A DNA stretch of 64,000 bases from Fragilariopsis cylindrus CCMP1102 (lineage: Eukaryota > Bacillariophyta > Bacillariophyceae > Bacillariales > Bacillariaceae). Under the pieces are notes generated by a model, which was not told the origin of the DNA, did no database searches, and worked only from the letters and a program-made list of their open reading frames with translations. Shown here in pieces: positions 21,244-34,014 of the stretch. How positions within the stretch are numbered: the first letter of the stretch is position 1; each line of letters starts with the position of its first letter. Both the position numbers and the translations under genes were made by a program. The DNA is taken from assembly GCA_900095095.1 (NCBI GenBank), contig FMBT01000417.1, positions 1 through 64,000 of the forward strand, written 5' to 3'.

Positions 21244-24200
21244 ATCGTTGTTGTTGTTGATAATAAAAGATATTGAGATGTTCTCGAATTGATTTTGTGA
21301 GAATTGTATTTTGTTTCCTTTTTACATCAAAATTCTCAGTTTGGTGATTTGTTTGATTTGTTCAATACCGTATTTAGGCTGAGCTTGCACCCAAGACATT
21401 ATTGTGACCTTCGTTTTTGGTACGACTTGTATGTAAAAGAAGAAATGATACTGAATTTAGGTTAAGCTTGCAAGCAAGACATCTTTGTCAAGATAAAAGA
21501 ACAAGAAGAATATCGTGGAAAGGGATCGCAAAAATTGCTGTTAAAATTATAAATAAGCTAATAATATTTGAATCTTGAAAGAACAAGAAGAATATACGTG
21601 GAAAGGGTTCGCAACAATTGCTGTTAAAATTATAAATAAGCTAAAAATATTTAAATCTTGATGCTTATATCTTTTTTCGGTGTAATCTTGACTCCTTTTT
21701 TAAACATTAATTTTTAATGCGGAAAGCTCGGATAATCATGAACAAAAGCATGAAGTGCTACGCGAAAAAAGAAAAAGGTAAACTCAATACTAGCTACTAG
21801 CTAGAACTAGCTACTAGTACTAGCTCTTGGTAGCTAGTAGATGAATACAATTGTATCTGTACAGCCTGTAGCTAATTTAACATTGACTTTCCTCAACATT
21901 GTGTCTTATATTGTGATCATTGGTGTTGTTGCTGCATGTAGTACTAGTTGTAGGTAGTAATTGGATCATAATCCTGTAGAAACAAACATTCAAAATGAAT
22001 GTTATTTGAGCTGCTGCTAATGCTGCTATTACTGTTGGTGAGGCAGTTATCTTCAACATTGGGTTGTTGTTGGTGGTATTGTTTGTGTTGTTATTATTCA
22101 TAGTATAATCTATTCCCTCTTCGTTTGTCTTTGTCATCATCATCATCATCAAACAATATTATCTTTACTTTTAATACCGAATTCTATCAATATCTAATAC
22201 TATCAGTACCGTACTGTATTCTTTCAGTACCGATTGGCCATAATATGTCAAACAAAAATCGTTGTTGTAAAGTTTGTCTTCATTTTATGTTAAGCATCTT
22301 TAATTGACTTCTAATAGCGATGAACACAAATCGATGAATAATCTTCATTCCAGATGCATTCAAAGACAGAGAAGGTGGTGGACAGAGGAATCATCACTAT
22401 TATATACATTTAGTAGCCGCTTTCTGACATTATATGATGCTAAGATAGTAAGAATGTAATTATTAAATGTCAAAGAAGCATTCAATAATAAGGCTGTTGT
22501 CCGTGACATCATGGATTCCCATTGTTAATGTTGTTGGATGGTCAGTTCTTCTTCAACTTTGACTTCGACTTCACGTCTTCATCATCCTGTTTGAATGGCA
22601 ATAAAAGAAATTCATTGCTGGATAATAATGATGCCAACACATCTTCAATTAGCAGCACATATTGATAAAGATAAAAGGTAGAATCAATTGAGGAATGCAC
22701 ATCATTTTATATTAGTATTGATATATTAGTATTGATGTCTTAATTTGCTTTGTTTGCCTTTTGCCATTAGCTTCAACTGTAGAATTGCTGTTCCACTATT
22801 GTTCCTACTTTTAAGCCATTGAATAATCCTCTGACTACAACTCAATCAATAAGCCACATGTTGTATGATCCTTTACAAGGAGTATGAACTACTACGCAGA
22901 CTGTTTGTTGTTGAGGATGGATGGATGGATAGATGGATGGATGGATGGATGAATGGATTCCACTGCCATGAGGAGACACATATTATGATAAGCTTGTTCT
23001 TCAACAAGAAGGAGTGATAGGAGTAGCACTGCTGCTGCCATGATTCCTCCGCTTCAACTTAGAACATTATTTTCTTTTGTGTGATGGTGAAGAAATGGGT
23101 GTACATGATGTTTCCCATTGTGAAATGCCAAAACTGATTTATCAATTGAATACACAAGTAGATGTTGTTGTGGTTGAAGTGTAATGATGACGATGAAAAA
23201 CATCATCAACAATAGAAACTTGGCTGTCCCTAACTAAGCAAATACTAAGCTATATACACAAATTGTACAGTAGCGCATTATCTCCGATATAGTAGAATCA
23301 TACTTACACCATTTGATGGTGTCCTCAAAAACAGCGACAACATCTTTTCATATTTATAGTTATAAATAATAGTATATTGTAACAATCAAACTTACAGACA
23401 CATCAGTATGTTCATCATGATTAGCATTACCATTACTACAATCAGGAACAATAATTGACACACACACATCTTGGAAAAAAGTGAAGGAAGATGACAAACA
23501 TACTATATATATTATTGCATGCTTTCCATGATGTGTTCGAAATCTTGAAGCACAATAATGAATGATTATCAAGGTGTTTCATTCTCTCTGCATTATGAGG
23601 ATCCACATTGATAGGATACAAAACTTACCAATTGTCTATTTGAGTGCTGCAACACCACAATAAAAAGATAACTTTGTTCAACTGATTGTGTATCCAACCA
23701 AAACAGCATAATCATAGTCATCACGCCTTGAAGCAGTTCTGCTAAAAGTATTCAACTTATTGGTACTATCTACCACAGCCAGCCATGGCAGGTGTGATAG
23801 CTAAATAATTTACTAGATACAGTTCAACACAGGGAGAAGGAATAAACTTCACTTACTACTGATAGATTGAAGATAACCCTGCTATCCACGAATTGATAAT
23901 TGTCATTACCTTCTAGAATGATCCTTCTACTATGCTAGAAGGATCAAGTTGTGGGTGGAGTAATGACTATCAATCATTGCCATCCTAATAGAACTGCTGA
24001 AGTTTGTTCTTGGGTTTGGAGACACATCCGCTTGTTAGTTGAGAGATTATGGTGATAACTTTTCCATCAGACATAAATATCCTTAATTTCATTTGACCCC
24101 AGGAGGAGAGACATATTGTTATGAATACTGCTGGTAAATATTGTTCCTATTATCTCTCTAAATTTCTAAGTTTCCCGACCCCTCAATCAAGAGTTGCACC

Positions 24201-24979
24201 CTGCCTACACTGATTGTTGTATGTAACAAGTGGCTATTATTAAGAGTTTCCACTTATATCCAAAAAATAACAACGACAACCCAAACAACAACAACGACAA
24301 CCATCCACACATGCACCCATCTATCCATCCATTAATGACAGACTGCACTGAAAATTGGATTGAATCAAATGCGCCATCTATTGATTTTATGGGATCAATC
24401 ACGTCATGTCTGGGGTGATAAATGTCACATCTCTTGTGAAGATGATATGCTATTATACTATATAATAGAGGCTATATAACAACATCACATCTTCTACAGG
24501 GTAACTATGCCTACCTCATCACATTTTTTCCATTGGTCCTCCAAAAATAATTCCATCATCATCAAAGTCCAGGGGAAAGAGCATAATATCTAGATCTCTG
24601 ATCAAAGATATTACAAGGTGCTGCTGTTATTATCGCACAGAAACTAAAAGAAAAATGTGTTTGTTGTATGTATGGGCTATACCCATTCTACCATTCTCAT
24701 CCTCATTCTTCTTACTATTCTTGTGTTGGATTGGAATTTGCCCCCCACATTACATGTCTGGCTCACATGTCATGGACTTGATGCTAAGCTAACAGAAGAT
24801 ACTGATAATTCATATCAGCTTTCCACTGTCTCCTCCAGGTAAATTTCATCAAGATAATATGATGTTATTCTCGGCCAGAGAGGAGTTTGGACATCTTTGC
24901 TGCTATTGCCAAGAAGTCTCTACTACTATGGAGACTGGATTTGAAAGAAAAAAAATCAAGAATAAACTGAACATTTTAA
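21244..24979. other. Gene-poor region
   Basis: About 3.7 kb with no gene I can support. It contains a short tandem repeat (21496-21661), a CTAG-rich patch with nested palindromes (about 21790-21842), a GGAT/GATG microsatellite (about 22914-22955) and a hairpin (23919-23946). A 91-codon reverse frame at 21877-22152 has a possible membrane helix but starts in a CAT repeat and lacks any family signal. Parts may be decayed transposon DNA next to the PiggyBac-like element. Confidence 0.4.
21496..21661. repeat. Two tandem copies of an ~83-bp unit
   Basis: Copies at about 21496-21577 and 21578-21661 both read AAAGAACAAGAAGAATAT… and end …AATCTTGA, differing at a handful of positions. The unit is non-coding and AT-rich. 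Confidence 0.8.
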
Positions 24980-24994
24980 CAGCATTCAAGCTAT
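24976..24994 (+). repeat. Left TTAA target copy and terminal inverted repeat of the PiggyBac-like element
   Basis: TTAA (24976-24979) is followed by CAGCATTCAAGCTAT (24980-24994). The same 15 bp occur inverted at 35660-35674, followed by TTAA at 35675-35678. TTAA target duplication is the hallmark of the PiggyBac superfamily. Confidence 0.85.
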
Positions 24995-25136
24995 AAGGAT
25001 TTTTTCGTCTTTTTATTAAAAAAATTGCTAGTTAAATCACGTGTTATTTTTCCAAAAAAAATAATTTAACTTAGAGAATATTGCTAATTTTCACTGGTTG
25101 ATTGCTAGATAAAGACAAAATCATTCAGCCTATTAG

Positions 25137-25210
25137 TTTGCGCTAGATCGACTCGAACTAGTGACCTCAGTTAATAATATTATCTTTTCAACCATTTCAA
25201 CCAAGAAATG
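25137..25210 (-). other. tRNA-like sequence, decayed
   Basis: On the reverse strand the order TTGGTTGAAATGG (D-arm-like), an AT-rich anticodon-arm-like stretch, GAGGTCACTAGTTCGAGTC (T-arm-like) and TAGCGC recalls a tRNA. The stems do not pair well and no acceptor stem closes, so this is not a functional tRNA. A tRNA-derived SINE relic or chance are both possible. Confidence 0.25.
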
Positions 25211-25336
25211 TGGAAGATTTTATTTGGCTGAAGATTGACAACGGATTTGAGTACATAAACCATGAAGCGCGCTAAATTAACACGCGCTAAATAGCAGTGT
25301 TTTCGATCGAAAATCAAGATTGATAATGGGAAATCC

Positions 25337-25377
25337 GAGTATACACACACATGCTAACAGTATGTGTGTGTATACTC
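25337..25377. repeat. Perfect 16-bp hairpin inside the PiggyBac-like element
   Basis: GAGTATACACACACAT (25337-25352) and ATGTGTGTGTATACTC (25362-25377) are exact reverse complements around a 9-base loop. It lies 75 bp past the transposase stop codon, on the 3' side of the gene. It may act in termination or as a subterminal transposase site. Confidence 0.85.
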
Positions 25378-25452
25378 AACTACAGTAAAAAAGAAGATAA
25401 CGGACATGATCTCCATTAAACAGAGGTTATATATTACCTGGTTAAGTATCTA

Positions 25453-27125
25453 CTACTCTGTTAGCTCGGATATAATACTACTTTCAGCAGTACTCACTGG
25501 TGATGGTGCTGTATATAATTTCTTTTCCACATGATATGCTGTGTGACAATCAACTACTACCAAAGTTCCACCCACACTCTTGGTAGAGTTACATAGGAAA
25601 AAATCGACACCCTTCTCCAGACTACAGTCTTCACATGCATACTTTGACATGTAGGCTCTTTTTCTCTTTGCTCCAGTATTCTTACCAGGACACTTGTGGT
25701 ACTTGCAATAAGATGTAGCCCTATTCTTCTTAACAACCACTGGTACAGATATATGAACCCTTCCAGGCTGGCGTTCCTTTCGAAGCTTAGAAGAAGCTTT
25801 ACGATAACGAAGAGCCCGACCAGTAAGATCAGACACTGGTGTTTGAGGAGTTGCAGTGTGTACTGTTGCAGTAGGGGAGGTGAATGGTTGTCTAACTGAA
25901 TCAGATCGAATCTTTCTTCCATCCACAGATGATGAAGTAGTAATATCCTTGGTCGCTTTGGGTGGAGCTCCACCCCCTCGCTTCCTCATAGTATCACCTC
26001 TTTGTAGAAGAGAGTGTGTCAAATTATGTATGCATTCTTTCAAGGGCATTACAACTTTGGTTGGATGATGCTTCTTAAACAGATAACAATGAATCTTGTA
26101 GGCATTATTAATATTCATATTGAAATATCTGGCTGCTAACTTGGGGGACCAACCATGCAAATGCGATTCAGTAGAGAGATCATACTTGGCTTCAGCACCA
26201 TTGCCTTTATCAATCAAATGATATGTCTCACAGTAATCCTTTTGTTGAATAGGACAATCAACATCAGTAAACTCTCTATCTCTTCTCTTGGTGCTTCTAT
26301 TTCTTTTCTTCCTTTTCATTCCACCTCTCACTACAACTGGTGAATGGAAATTCGAAAGCGTCTTGACAAAGTTGTTGTCTCCCCAAACAGTATAAAGCAA
26401 TGGCTTGGTGTTGTGTTGGTACATAAGAGACTCATGACTACCAATAACAACTTCCTTTGCTTTGACATCAGCCTTGCCAAGCTTTCCAGCCCCTGTCCGA
26501 TCCGATTGACAAGTACCAACCATATTAATACCCCAATGGTTTCGACCGATTTGAGCCATAGCATCACTCATGTATGCAGAGTCCATTACAACACAATGTC
26601 CTTTATGTTTAAAGGATTCAAGCATAAAATCATAGAGTGATACCATCTTAGCCCTCTTAACAGTATGCTTGTGATGTACATTCATATCTTGATCATCTTT
26701 ACCACCATAGACTCTAGCATACAGCTTGTATGAGCTGAGAGGACCTTGAGTAATGCAGACAGTATGAAGAGTAGCCCCAGTTCGAATTGGTTTGGGGTCT
26801 GGTCCTATAGTCATACAACTATGATACCATCCTGCAATTCGACTTTCATCAGTTGTAATCCATCTTGATGGGTTGACACAGTACTGCCATCGCTTGTAAG
26901 AAGAAGAAGAAGAAGAAGGAGGGTAGGTTAGTAATCGATTCGAAACAACAACAACAACAACAAACATATTACATACCTGAATATAGCAATCTTCTAATAT
27001 TCCATGTTTCACTCTATGTCTTGCTGTGTGTGGTGGTGCAATAACTTTTGGATCATCATACACCTCATCCCAATCCTCATCTCCCATGACATCCCAATCG
27101 TCACTGTAGTGCAGACAGCTAGTCA
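25453..27125 (-). pseudogene. PiggyBac-like transposase, C-terminal part
   Basis: The main part of a DDE transposase. A short intron (26893-26976, 84 bp, GTATGT…CTAAC branch…ACAAG) is inferred because the protein reads ILEDCYIQ|RWQYCVNPSRW across it; it is a multiple of three, so the frame stays open unspliced. Candidate catalytic Asp residues lie in RWITTDESRIAGW, CVVMDSAYMSDAM and YTVWGDNNFVKTLSNF, the spacing and context of the DDE_Tnp_1_7 (PiggyBac) family. The C-terminus has a Cys-rich zinc-binding region (CKYHKCPGKN, then KYACEDCSLEK, FLCN, DCHTAYH). Basic low-complexity sequence precedes it. The N-terminal part lies on the far side of the nested retroelement, so no complete transposase can be made from this copy. 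Confidence 0.8.
27121..27125 (+). repeat. Target-site duplication of the Copia element, left copy
   Basis: AGTCA immediately precedes the left LTR and is repeated at 34282-34286 immediately after the right LTR. A 5-bp duplication is typical for Copia integrases. Confidence 0.9.
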
Positions 27126-27392
27126 TATTGAGTTGCTAGCGCGACACCTGCCTAAAGCTAACCTTAGCCCTAATCTCGCGCGCATGGCACGCGCGTAGGC
27201 CAGACCATCTGTGAGCCAGTGACTAAGCGCAACTCACATCCATTCAATACGACAGCCAAAAAGCCTATCATACGAATGAAAGCAAACCCAATACAATAGC
27301 AATAGAGATCATCCTCATAATCTAAATATAACACAGTTAATAAGAACTCAGATCTCTCTCTCTCTTGTAAGTCGAGTGTAGACGTCTTAATA
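27126..27392 (+). repeat. Left LTR of the Copia element (267 bp)
   Basis: Starts TATTGAGTTGCTAGCG and ends GACGTCTTAATA, with 4-bp inverted tips TATT…AATA. By eye it is identical to the right LTR at 34015-34281, indicating a recent insertion. It contains a GC-rich patch with CGCGCG on both sides of CATGGCA. Confidence 0.93.
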
Positions 27393-28124
27393 GTTATATT
27401 TAGATTTTTAACCAGGCAGCTTAAGCACCAGGTTCAAGAACGGATTACAGTAGCATACGCACTGATAAACCGAATCGATAGCATACGCATCGAAAATACG
27501 ATATCGATAGCCTAAGCATCGATATATCGTAAACCAAAATCGATAGCCTAAGCATCGATATATACACCATATCCACGTGCTATTTACGATAAATAAAAGA
27601 ACAGGACCAGTGTTGTTGAAATTCAAGTACAAGATCAAGCTGATTCAAAAATAACACGACGCAATCCAACGTGTCAACGAATCAAGTCAACCAGTGATCC
27701 ATCCAGTGATCCATCAAGTGAACCCCAAGTGAACGTGTCGACGATACAACACCAAGTGATCCATCCAATCTTACGAATATTACGTATATTATCGTACGAA
27801 TATTACGAATATCATCCAGAAATAGCACGTATCTTCAGAACGTTCCACCGAGGTGCTCCAATATCTTCCGATATTACGAATATATCCTACGAATATCACG
27901 AAACAAGTCAACCAGTGATCCTATCATCGATTCAACCACAGCGTCTTACGAATATTACGTATATTGATCCATCCAAGCTCACGAATATTACGTATATTAT
28001 CTTACGAATATTACAAATATTAAATATAATATCGTACGAATAGTACGTCAACAAGTGATCCATCCAATTCCATCCAGTACTTCTTCCGATAATACGTATA
28101 TTACGTACAGTATATTACAATACG
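27393..28124 (+). other. Leader of the Copia element with degenerate short repeats
   Basis: Non-coding leader. From about 27760 to 28115 it repeats variants of TACGAATATTACGTATATT and of CAAGTGATCCATCCA, and around 27470-27560 variants of ATCGATAGCCTAAGCATCG. Such repeats could be packaging or dimerisation structure, or simple slippage. Confidence 0.7.
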
Positions 28125-29516
28125 ATGAATTGGAATTATAAAGTGTACACTGCAGAGGAATACCAGGAAAAGTTCCCAACCAAACAAGAGGAAGTTCAAC
28201 CAGTAGTTGGATTGCCAACATTTGTATCAGCACATGTCGTCATTTCGGCACTCAAGACAAACTGTATTGCCATGGATGACGACCGGTCCAATTTGGGGAA
28301 ACTCCACTGTATTATGGATACATCCAATATGGAAACAGCAGTTGTAGCAAGCACCAATCCAGGTGAATTATCATTCGCTGGATTAGGAACGGAGGAACTA
28401 CGAGCCAATCACTTGGCTACCTACAGTAGACGCAAAGAATTATGGGAATCTGATAATAACTTAAAAGAAGCAGCTAAACAATTCTTGTTATCACGATTTG
28501 AAGCGGTGTACTTCCAAGAACTATCCGATCCAATCACAAAATTCAAAAGAGTAACAATCGCCAATTTAATTGACCACATCAAAGACAATTATCCACCAGA
28601 ACCAGAAGAAATTAATGCAGTCGAAACAACACTCAGGCAAGAATGGGATCCAACTAATCACATCGAAAATTTATTTCAAACCGTCAAGGAAAATACCGAA
28701 ACCTTATACGAAATGAAGTATATCACGAAAACACAAATGCATGCAACGTTTATCAAATACGTTTATGCGGCCGTACGCAATAGTGGCCAATTTGAATCTG
28801 CGTGTATTAAGTGGAAAGCATTACCAAGTGCTGATAAGAAAACCAACAAACAATGTCGCGCCTTCTTCGGCAAGAAGTACAATGTGTATCACACGTCTCA
28901 GAATTCATTAGGATTAGCAGGAGTAGCGAACAGTGCACAACAAGTACAGGAACTAGAGCAAGTAACTCACAACGGATTCCGGGCTATCGGTGAGCGACAA
29001 AATGCACAGAGCGCAGTGAATACCCGACAGGAAGAAATCAACGCATCGGTGATGCAGATGATAGCAGCAAGAGGTGGTGGAATGGACGATAACGCGACTG
29101 CCTTCTCCGCAATGACAGCCAACTCAGCTGTACAAGACCGACGGATTGCAGAATTAGAAGCATTATTACGTACGTCCGCTATCACGCCGACGTCCGCTAC
29201 TGGTACCGGTGGTAACACTGGTACCGGTGGAGGGCGCGGCGGCCGTGGTGGTGGTCGTGGCGGCCGTGGTGGTCGAGGAGGCAACAACGCTGGCGGAGGT
29301 GTCTACAAAAGTCGAGCCGATGGACCCGCCAACTGCACCAAAAACAGTAAATTCTACACGGCCGAGACCTACTGCTGGTCGCACGGCTATGATTGCTCCA
29401 CGAAACACCACAGCGGTTCTTGCTTCCGAAAGGAGCCGGGACATATGGACGCTGCGACTGGAGCCAATCCGATGGGAGGTTCCATCAAAGATAAAGAATT
29501 CTCCAAATGGGCCTGA
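28125..29516 (+). mobile_element. gag-like region of the Copia element
   Basis: Begins MNWNYKVYTAEEYQEKFPTK. A helical capsid-like region is followed by a Gly/Arg-rich stretch and a Cys/His motif (YCWSHGYDCSTKHHSGSC, then GHMDAATGANPMGG), the zinc-finger-like end seen in CoDi gag proteins. Confidence 0.85.
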
Positions 29517-29779
29517 AGAGGTGGGGGATTACAAGCAAATAATATTGAAAAAATCGAGACTGACTCAACAACAGAAACAGAGACTGACTCATTAACAGAA
29601 ACAATAACTAGTAGTATTCTAAAAACTAGTTCCAATTACAACTTCAATATCAACCAGCAAGTAATTCCGAGTACCATTAAATTTAGTAACACCGTACGCG
29701 TTGCAATATGCGACGATCATTTCACTAGCCATACCCACCACACTATACCTGATCATTATCCAACGCGCTACACAGCGCA

Positions 29780-32700
29780 ACCAGTGAGAAGCACCATGAA
29801 AAATAAAACATGGCACCAAGTCAAGCAACAGCCCCACATGAAATTCGATCGTGTAATATCCGAATATGAACGCAGGGCCGAAGATAGTTTACAACAACAA
29901 CAACAACAACAACAACAATGTCACAGCAGTATATATACCAACAAGTACGATGCATTAGAAAATGATACATTAGAGGAATATGGTGACTACCATCAGTCAT
30001 GGTCGTTCGATACAGCAGCATCCGGTCATTATTGTGGAAACAGAACAAAAATCATTAATCGTAAAAAGACTACGTCAGGTAACATCCAAGTCGGTGTTGC
30101 CAATAATCAATCCATGATCCAAACGGAAGAAGGAATACTACCATTCAACCGACTTCCGACATCCGCACGGGATGTCCAAGCTTTCAAACATATGCAGTCA
30201 CCCCTAATCGGTTGTGGTAAATTAGCAGCAAGTGGTTGTGGCATTTGGTTCGACGACGAAAACGGATCCATCGTAAATGATAAATTAAAAGATAAAATTA
30301 GATCCATCGTCGCATCACAACAAGGTGACGTCCTCCTTGCTGCCCCATTTGATAATAAATCATTAACTTGGAAAACGGTACCAGCTCCAAGGGTGGGACC
30401 GAACCTGGGACCAGTACCAGCTCCAAGGGTGGGACCGAACCCAGGACCTGTACCAGGACCAAGGGTGGGACCGAACCCGGAACCAGTACCAGGACCAAGG
30501 GTGGGACCGAACCCAAGTTCGGCACCAATACCAACGCACCTAGCGCAGAACGTCCAAAGACTAAGAACAAAAGAACAATTGGTTGATTACCTCCATCGAG
30601 CAGCGGGACATCCTGTAAAGAAGACTTGGTTAGCAGCGATAAAAGCAGGAGCGTACTCTACATGGCCAGGCCTCACGTATGAATTGGTGTCTAAGCATCT
30701 GACTGATACTGAAGAGACAGCAATGGGACACCTGCATAAACGACGTCAAGGCATACGTAGTACGAAAACAACAACACCATTAGCAAAAAACAATACAACC
30801 GATGACTTAAAACCAGAATTAGAAGGACAGTTCTTCAACAACAAAGATCGAACCCAACGGGTTGGCTGTCACCTGGTGAACATGGAAGAATTAAATGGTA
30901 TGATTTCAACGGATCAAACTGGAAGATTTCCAGTCAAATCGCTCAAAGGAAAATCTTACATTATGGTATTATATAATTATGATGCAAACAGCATCCTAGC
31001 AACGTCAATGAAATCCAGAACAGCACCGGACCTAGTGGCAGCGTATAATGAACTACATCAACAATTATTAGAGGGCGGTGTCAAACCAATTCTGCAACGA
31101 CTGGATAATGAAATCTCCAGAGTTTTAATTAGGGCAATCACAGACAAGGGCATAGACTACCAATTAGCAAGTCCAAATGATCACCGATTGAATCCAGCGG
31201 AACGGGCCATTCAAACATTTAAGAACCACCTCATCGCCATCCTCCATGGCAGCGACAAGCAGTTCCCAGCCTGGTTATGGTGCCAGATCATTCCCCAAGT
31301 AGTCATAACATTAAACATGTTGCGACGTTCGAGAATCAATTCCAAACTTTCTGCCTACGAACAGATTTTTGGAGTTTTCGACTACAATCGAACGCCGTTG
31401 GCACCAATAGGAACCAAATCAGTCGTACATCTTCGAACTACCCAAAAAGGAAGAACAACGTTCGGCGATCATGGTGTCATTGGCTGGACCATAGGTCCAG
31501 CCATGCATCACTACAGGCACTGGAGTTTCTACATTCCTAAAACAAGAAACACAAGAGTATCCGATACCGTCGTATTCTTGCCAGAAAAATACACCATGCC
31601 AACAACAGCATCAGCGGACAGAGCATCCACCGCATTGGAAGAATTAACAACAGCATTACAAAATCCAGAAGCAGCGAAACCATTCCTGGATACCGGGAAT
31701 AAGCTCAATGCTGCTATCGATGCGTTATCAGAAATATTAGCCAAGAGAAGAAGCACAACACCAAGTAGTGCAGCATCTCCAAGGGTGGGACCTCCAACGG
31801 TGGCCTCGGATAATCCTAATATTATAATAAACACCAACTCCAAACCAAGTCTCAACCAAGTCTCAAACCAAGTGCCAAACCAGCTCTCGAACCAAGTTCC
31901 AAACCAACCTCGAACCAAGTTACGAACCAGAGCTCGAACCAAGGTACAAAATTCCCATTACAGACCACAGTGTACAAAATTTTCGAAGATAAAATCCACC
32001 AAGGTTAATCTGTGAATTCGATAGTAAAGAAGGATTCTACAAAGTCAAATATCGTGATGGCGACATCGAAGAAGGTGACGAAACTGATATTGCGAAAATA
32101 CTCAAGCCGCCTAACAAGACAGCTGGAAACAAGCACTTGCAGCGACTAGATTCGAACGGGTCCAAGCTCGCTACTGCAAACTAGAAGAAGCGATGCCAAT
32201 ACCATCAAAATTTTCGAATGGTTTGGCAAAGCTGTCGCCTACTTGGACTACCAAAATGGCCAAGCGTTCATACCAAGTCAACAGGACTACAAATACAAAG
32301 CGTGTGCTGTTATCGACGAAACAACAGGTAAATCAATGGAATACCGAGATTTATTAAAAGATCCGAAACACAAAGATACGTGGTCTCGAGCAGCATCGAA
32401 TGAATTTGGACGCCTATTCAACGGGGTAGGCACCAAGGAAGATGGTACCAAAAGAATAATTGGAACCAACACGTGCATTTGGATCCCGAAAACAAAAGTA
32501 CCAAGAGGAAAACGGGTTACATATGCACGAACAGTCGTTGCAGTGCGACCGGAAAAAGCAGAACCTAACAGAGTAAGAATAACAGTGGGTGGTAATTATT
32601 AGAATATTTAGGTGAAACATCAACAGACGCAGCATCACTTGAAACAACAAAACTACTGTTCAACAGCATCCTTTCTACACCAGTGCACGACTGGCACAAT

Positions 32701-33960
32701 TGATATATCAAACTTTTACATCCAAAACTTTCTCAAAGACTACCAATACATGAGATTTCACATCAGTATGATACCCAAAGAATTATTGATGAATATAACT
32801 TAACAACAATCATGGAACCAGACGGGTGGTGCTATGTAGAAATCCAAAAGGCTATGTATGGACTAAAGGAATCTGGCTACATCGCCAATCAAGAATTAAA
32901 ACAAGTATTAGGAAAGCAAGGATACATTCCTTCGAAGTTTACTCCAGGATTATTCACCCACAAAACAAGAAGAATAGCATTCTCATTAGTAGTGGACGAT
33001 TTTGGTGTCAAATATGAAAACAAAGAGGATATGGACCATTTAGTAAAAACACTTGGTGATCGATACCCAATAAAAGTAGATCTAAAAGCGGAATTTTACC
33101 TGGGCATCACCATCAAGTGGGATTATGTCAACAGAACAGCAACATTATCAATGCCAGGTTACGTCAAGGAGGCGTTATTAGAATTTCAACATCCTGGTAC
33201 AAATGAAATCAATTTAATTCACCATCGCCTTATACACCACCAGTATATGGTAGAAAACAACAAATGGCAAAAATCGACGCAACCAATCCAATTAACAAAA
33301 AAGAAACAAAATTATTACAACAGGTGTGTGGGAAATTTTTATATTATGCAAGAGCAATCGATACAACAATGTTACATGCCCTGAATGATTTAGCAACACA
33401 AACAACAAAAGGTACAGAAAAAACTATGGAAGCACTAGCCCATTTTCTGAACTATTGTGCCACTCACCCTGACGCCGAAATAATCTTCCGAGCAAGCGAC
33501 ATGGTAATCCACAACCACTCCGATGCAGCCTACTTAGTAGCATCAGAAGCAAGAAGCAGAGCAGGAGGATTTACTTACATGGGAAACCACAAAGGAAACC
33601 CACAAATCATCAACGGTGCAATATTAGTCATTGCGAAAATAATAAAATCAGTAATGTCCTCCGCCGCAGAAGCCGAAATCGGAGCACTATTTATGAATGC
33701 CAAAGCAGTAATACCATTAAGAATAACATGCGAAGAATTAGGTCACAAACAACCAGCAACACCAATGAGAACAGATAACAATACAGCAGAGGGCATCATG
33801 AATGGTACAATTAAACAAATCGAAGTAAAGCCATCGATATGCGCTTTTATTGGTTGAAGGACAGAAGCGAGCAGGGACAATTCAGAATCTACTGGGAGCC
33901 AGGTCACACAAATTTAGCAGATTATTATACCAAGCACCATCCGCCATGCCACCATAAAAG
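29780..33960 (+). mobile_element. pol region of the Copia element, broken
   Basis: Domains in order: aspartic protease (WSFDTAASGHYCGN, about 30.0 kb), a linker with four copies of a P-x-P-R-V-G-P-N repeat (about 30.38-30.52 kb), GAG-pre-integrase (LHRAAGHPVKKTWL) and integrase core (about 30.6-31.45 kb), reverse transcriptase (AMYGLKESGY, then LVVDDFGVKY) and RNase H with the family's usual C-terminal motifs. The order integrase before reverse transcriptase defines Copia. The region is broken as a reading frame and is treated as a fossil. Confidence 0.85.
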
Positions 33961-34014
33961 AGTAAGACCAGTATATACATATACAAAACAATCTCCAAGG
34001 AGTTTGCAAGGGTG

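Noticed and set aside
21877-22152. 91-codon reverse frame with a possible membrane helix
   Set aside because: It starts in a CAT repeat giving a run of Met, followed by Asn/Thr repeats; no family signal and it lies in gene-poor DNA.
25137-25210. Functional tRNA gene
   Set aside because: The acceptor and T stems do not pair; kept only as a possible relic.
28967-29444. Reverse frames over the gag Gly/Arg region
   Set aside because: Antisense shadows of a GC-rich repeat.
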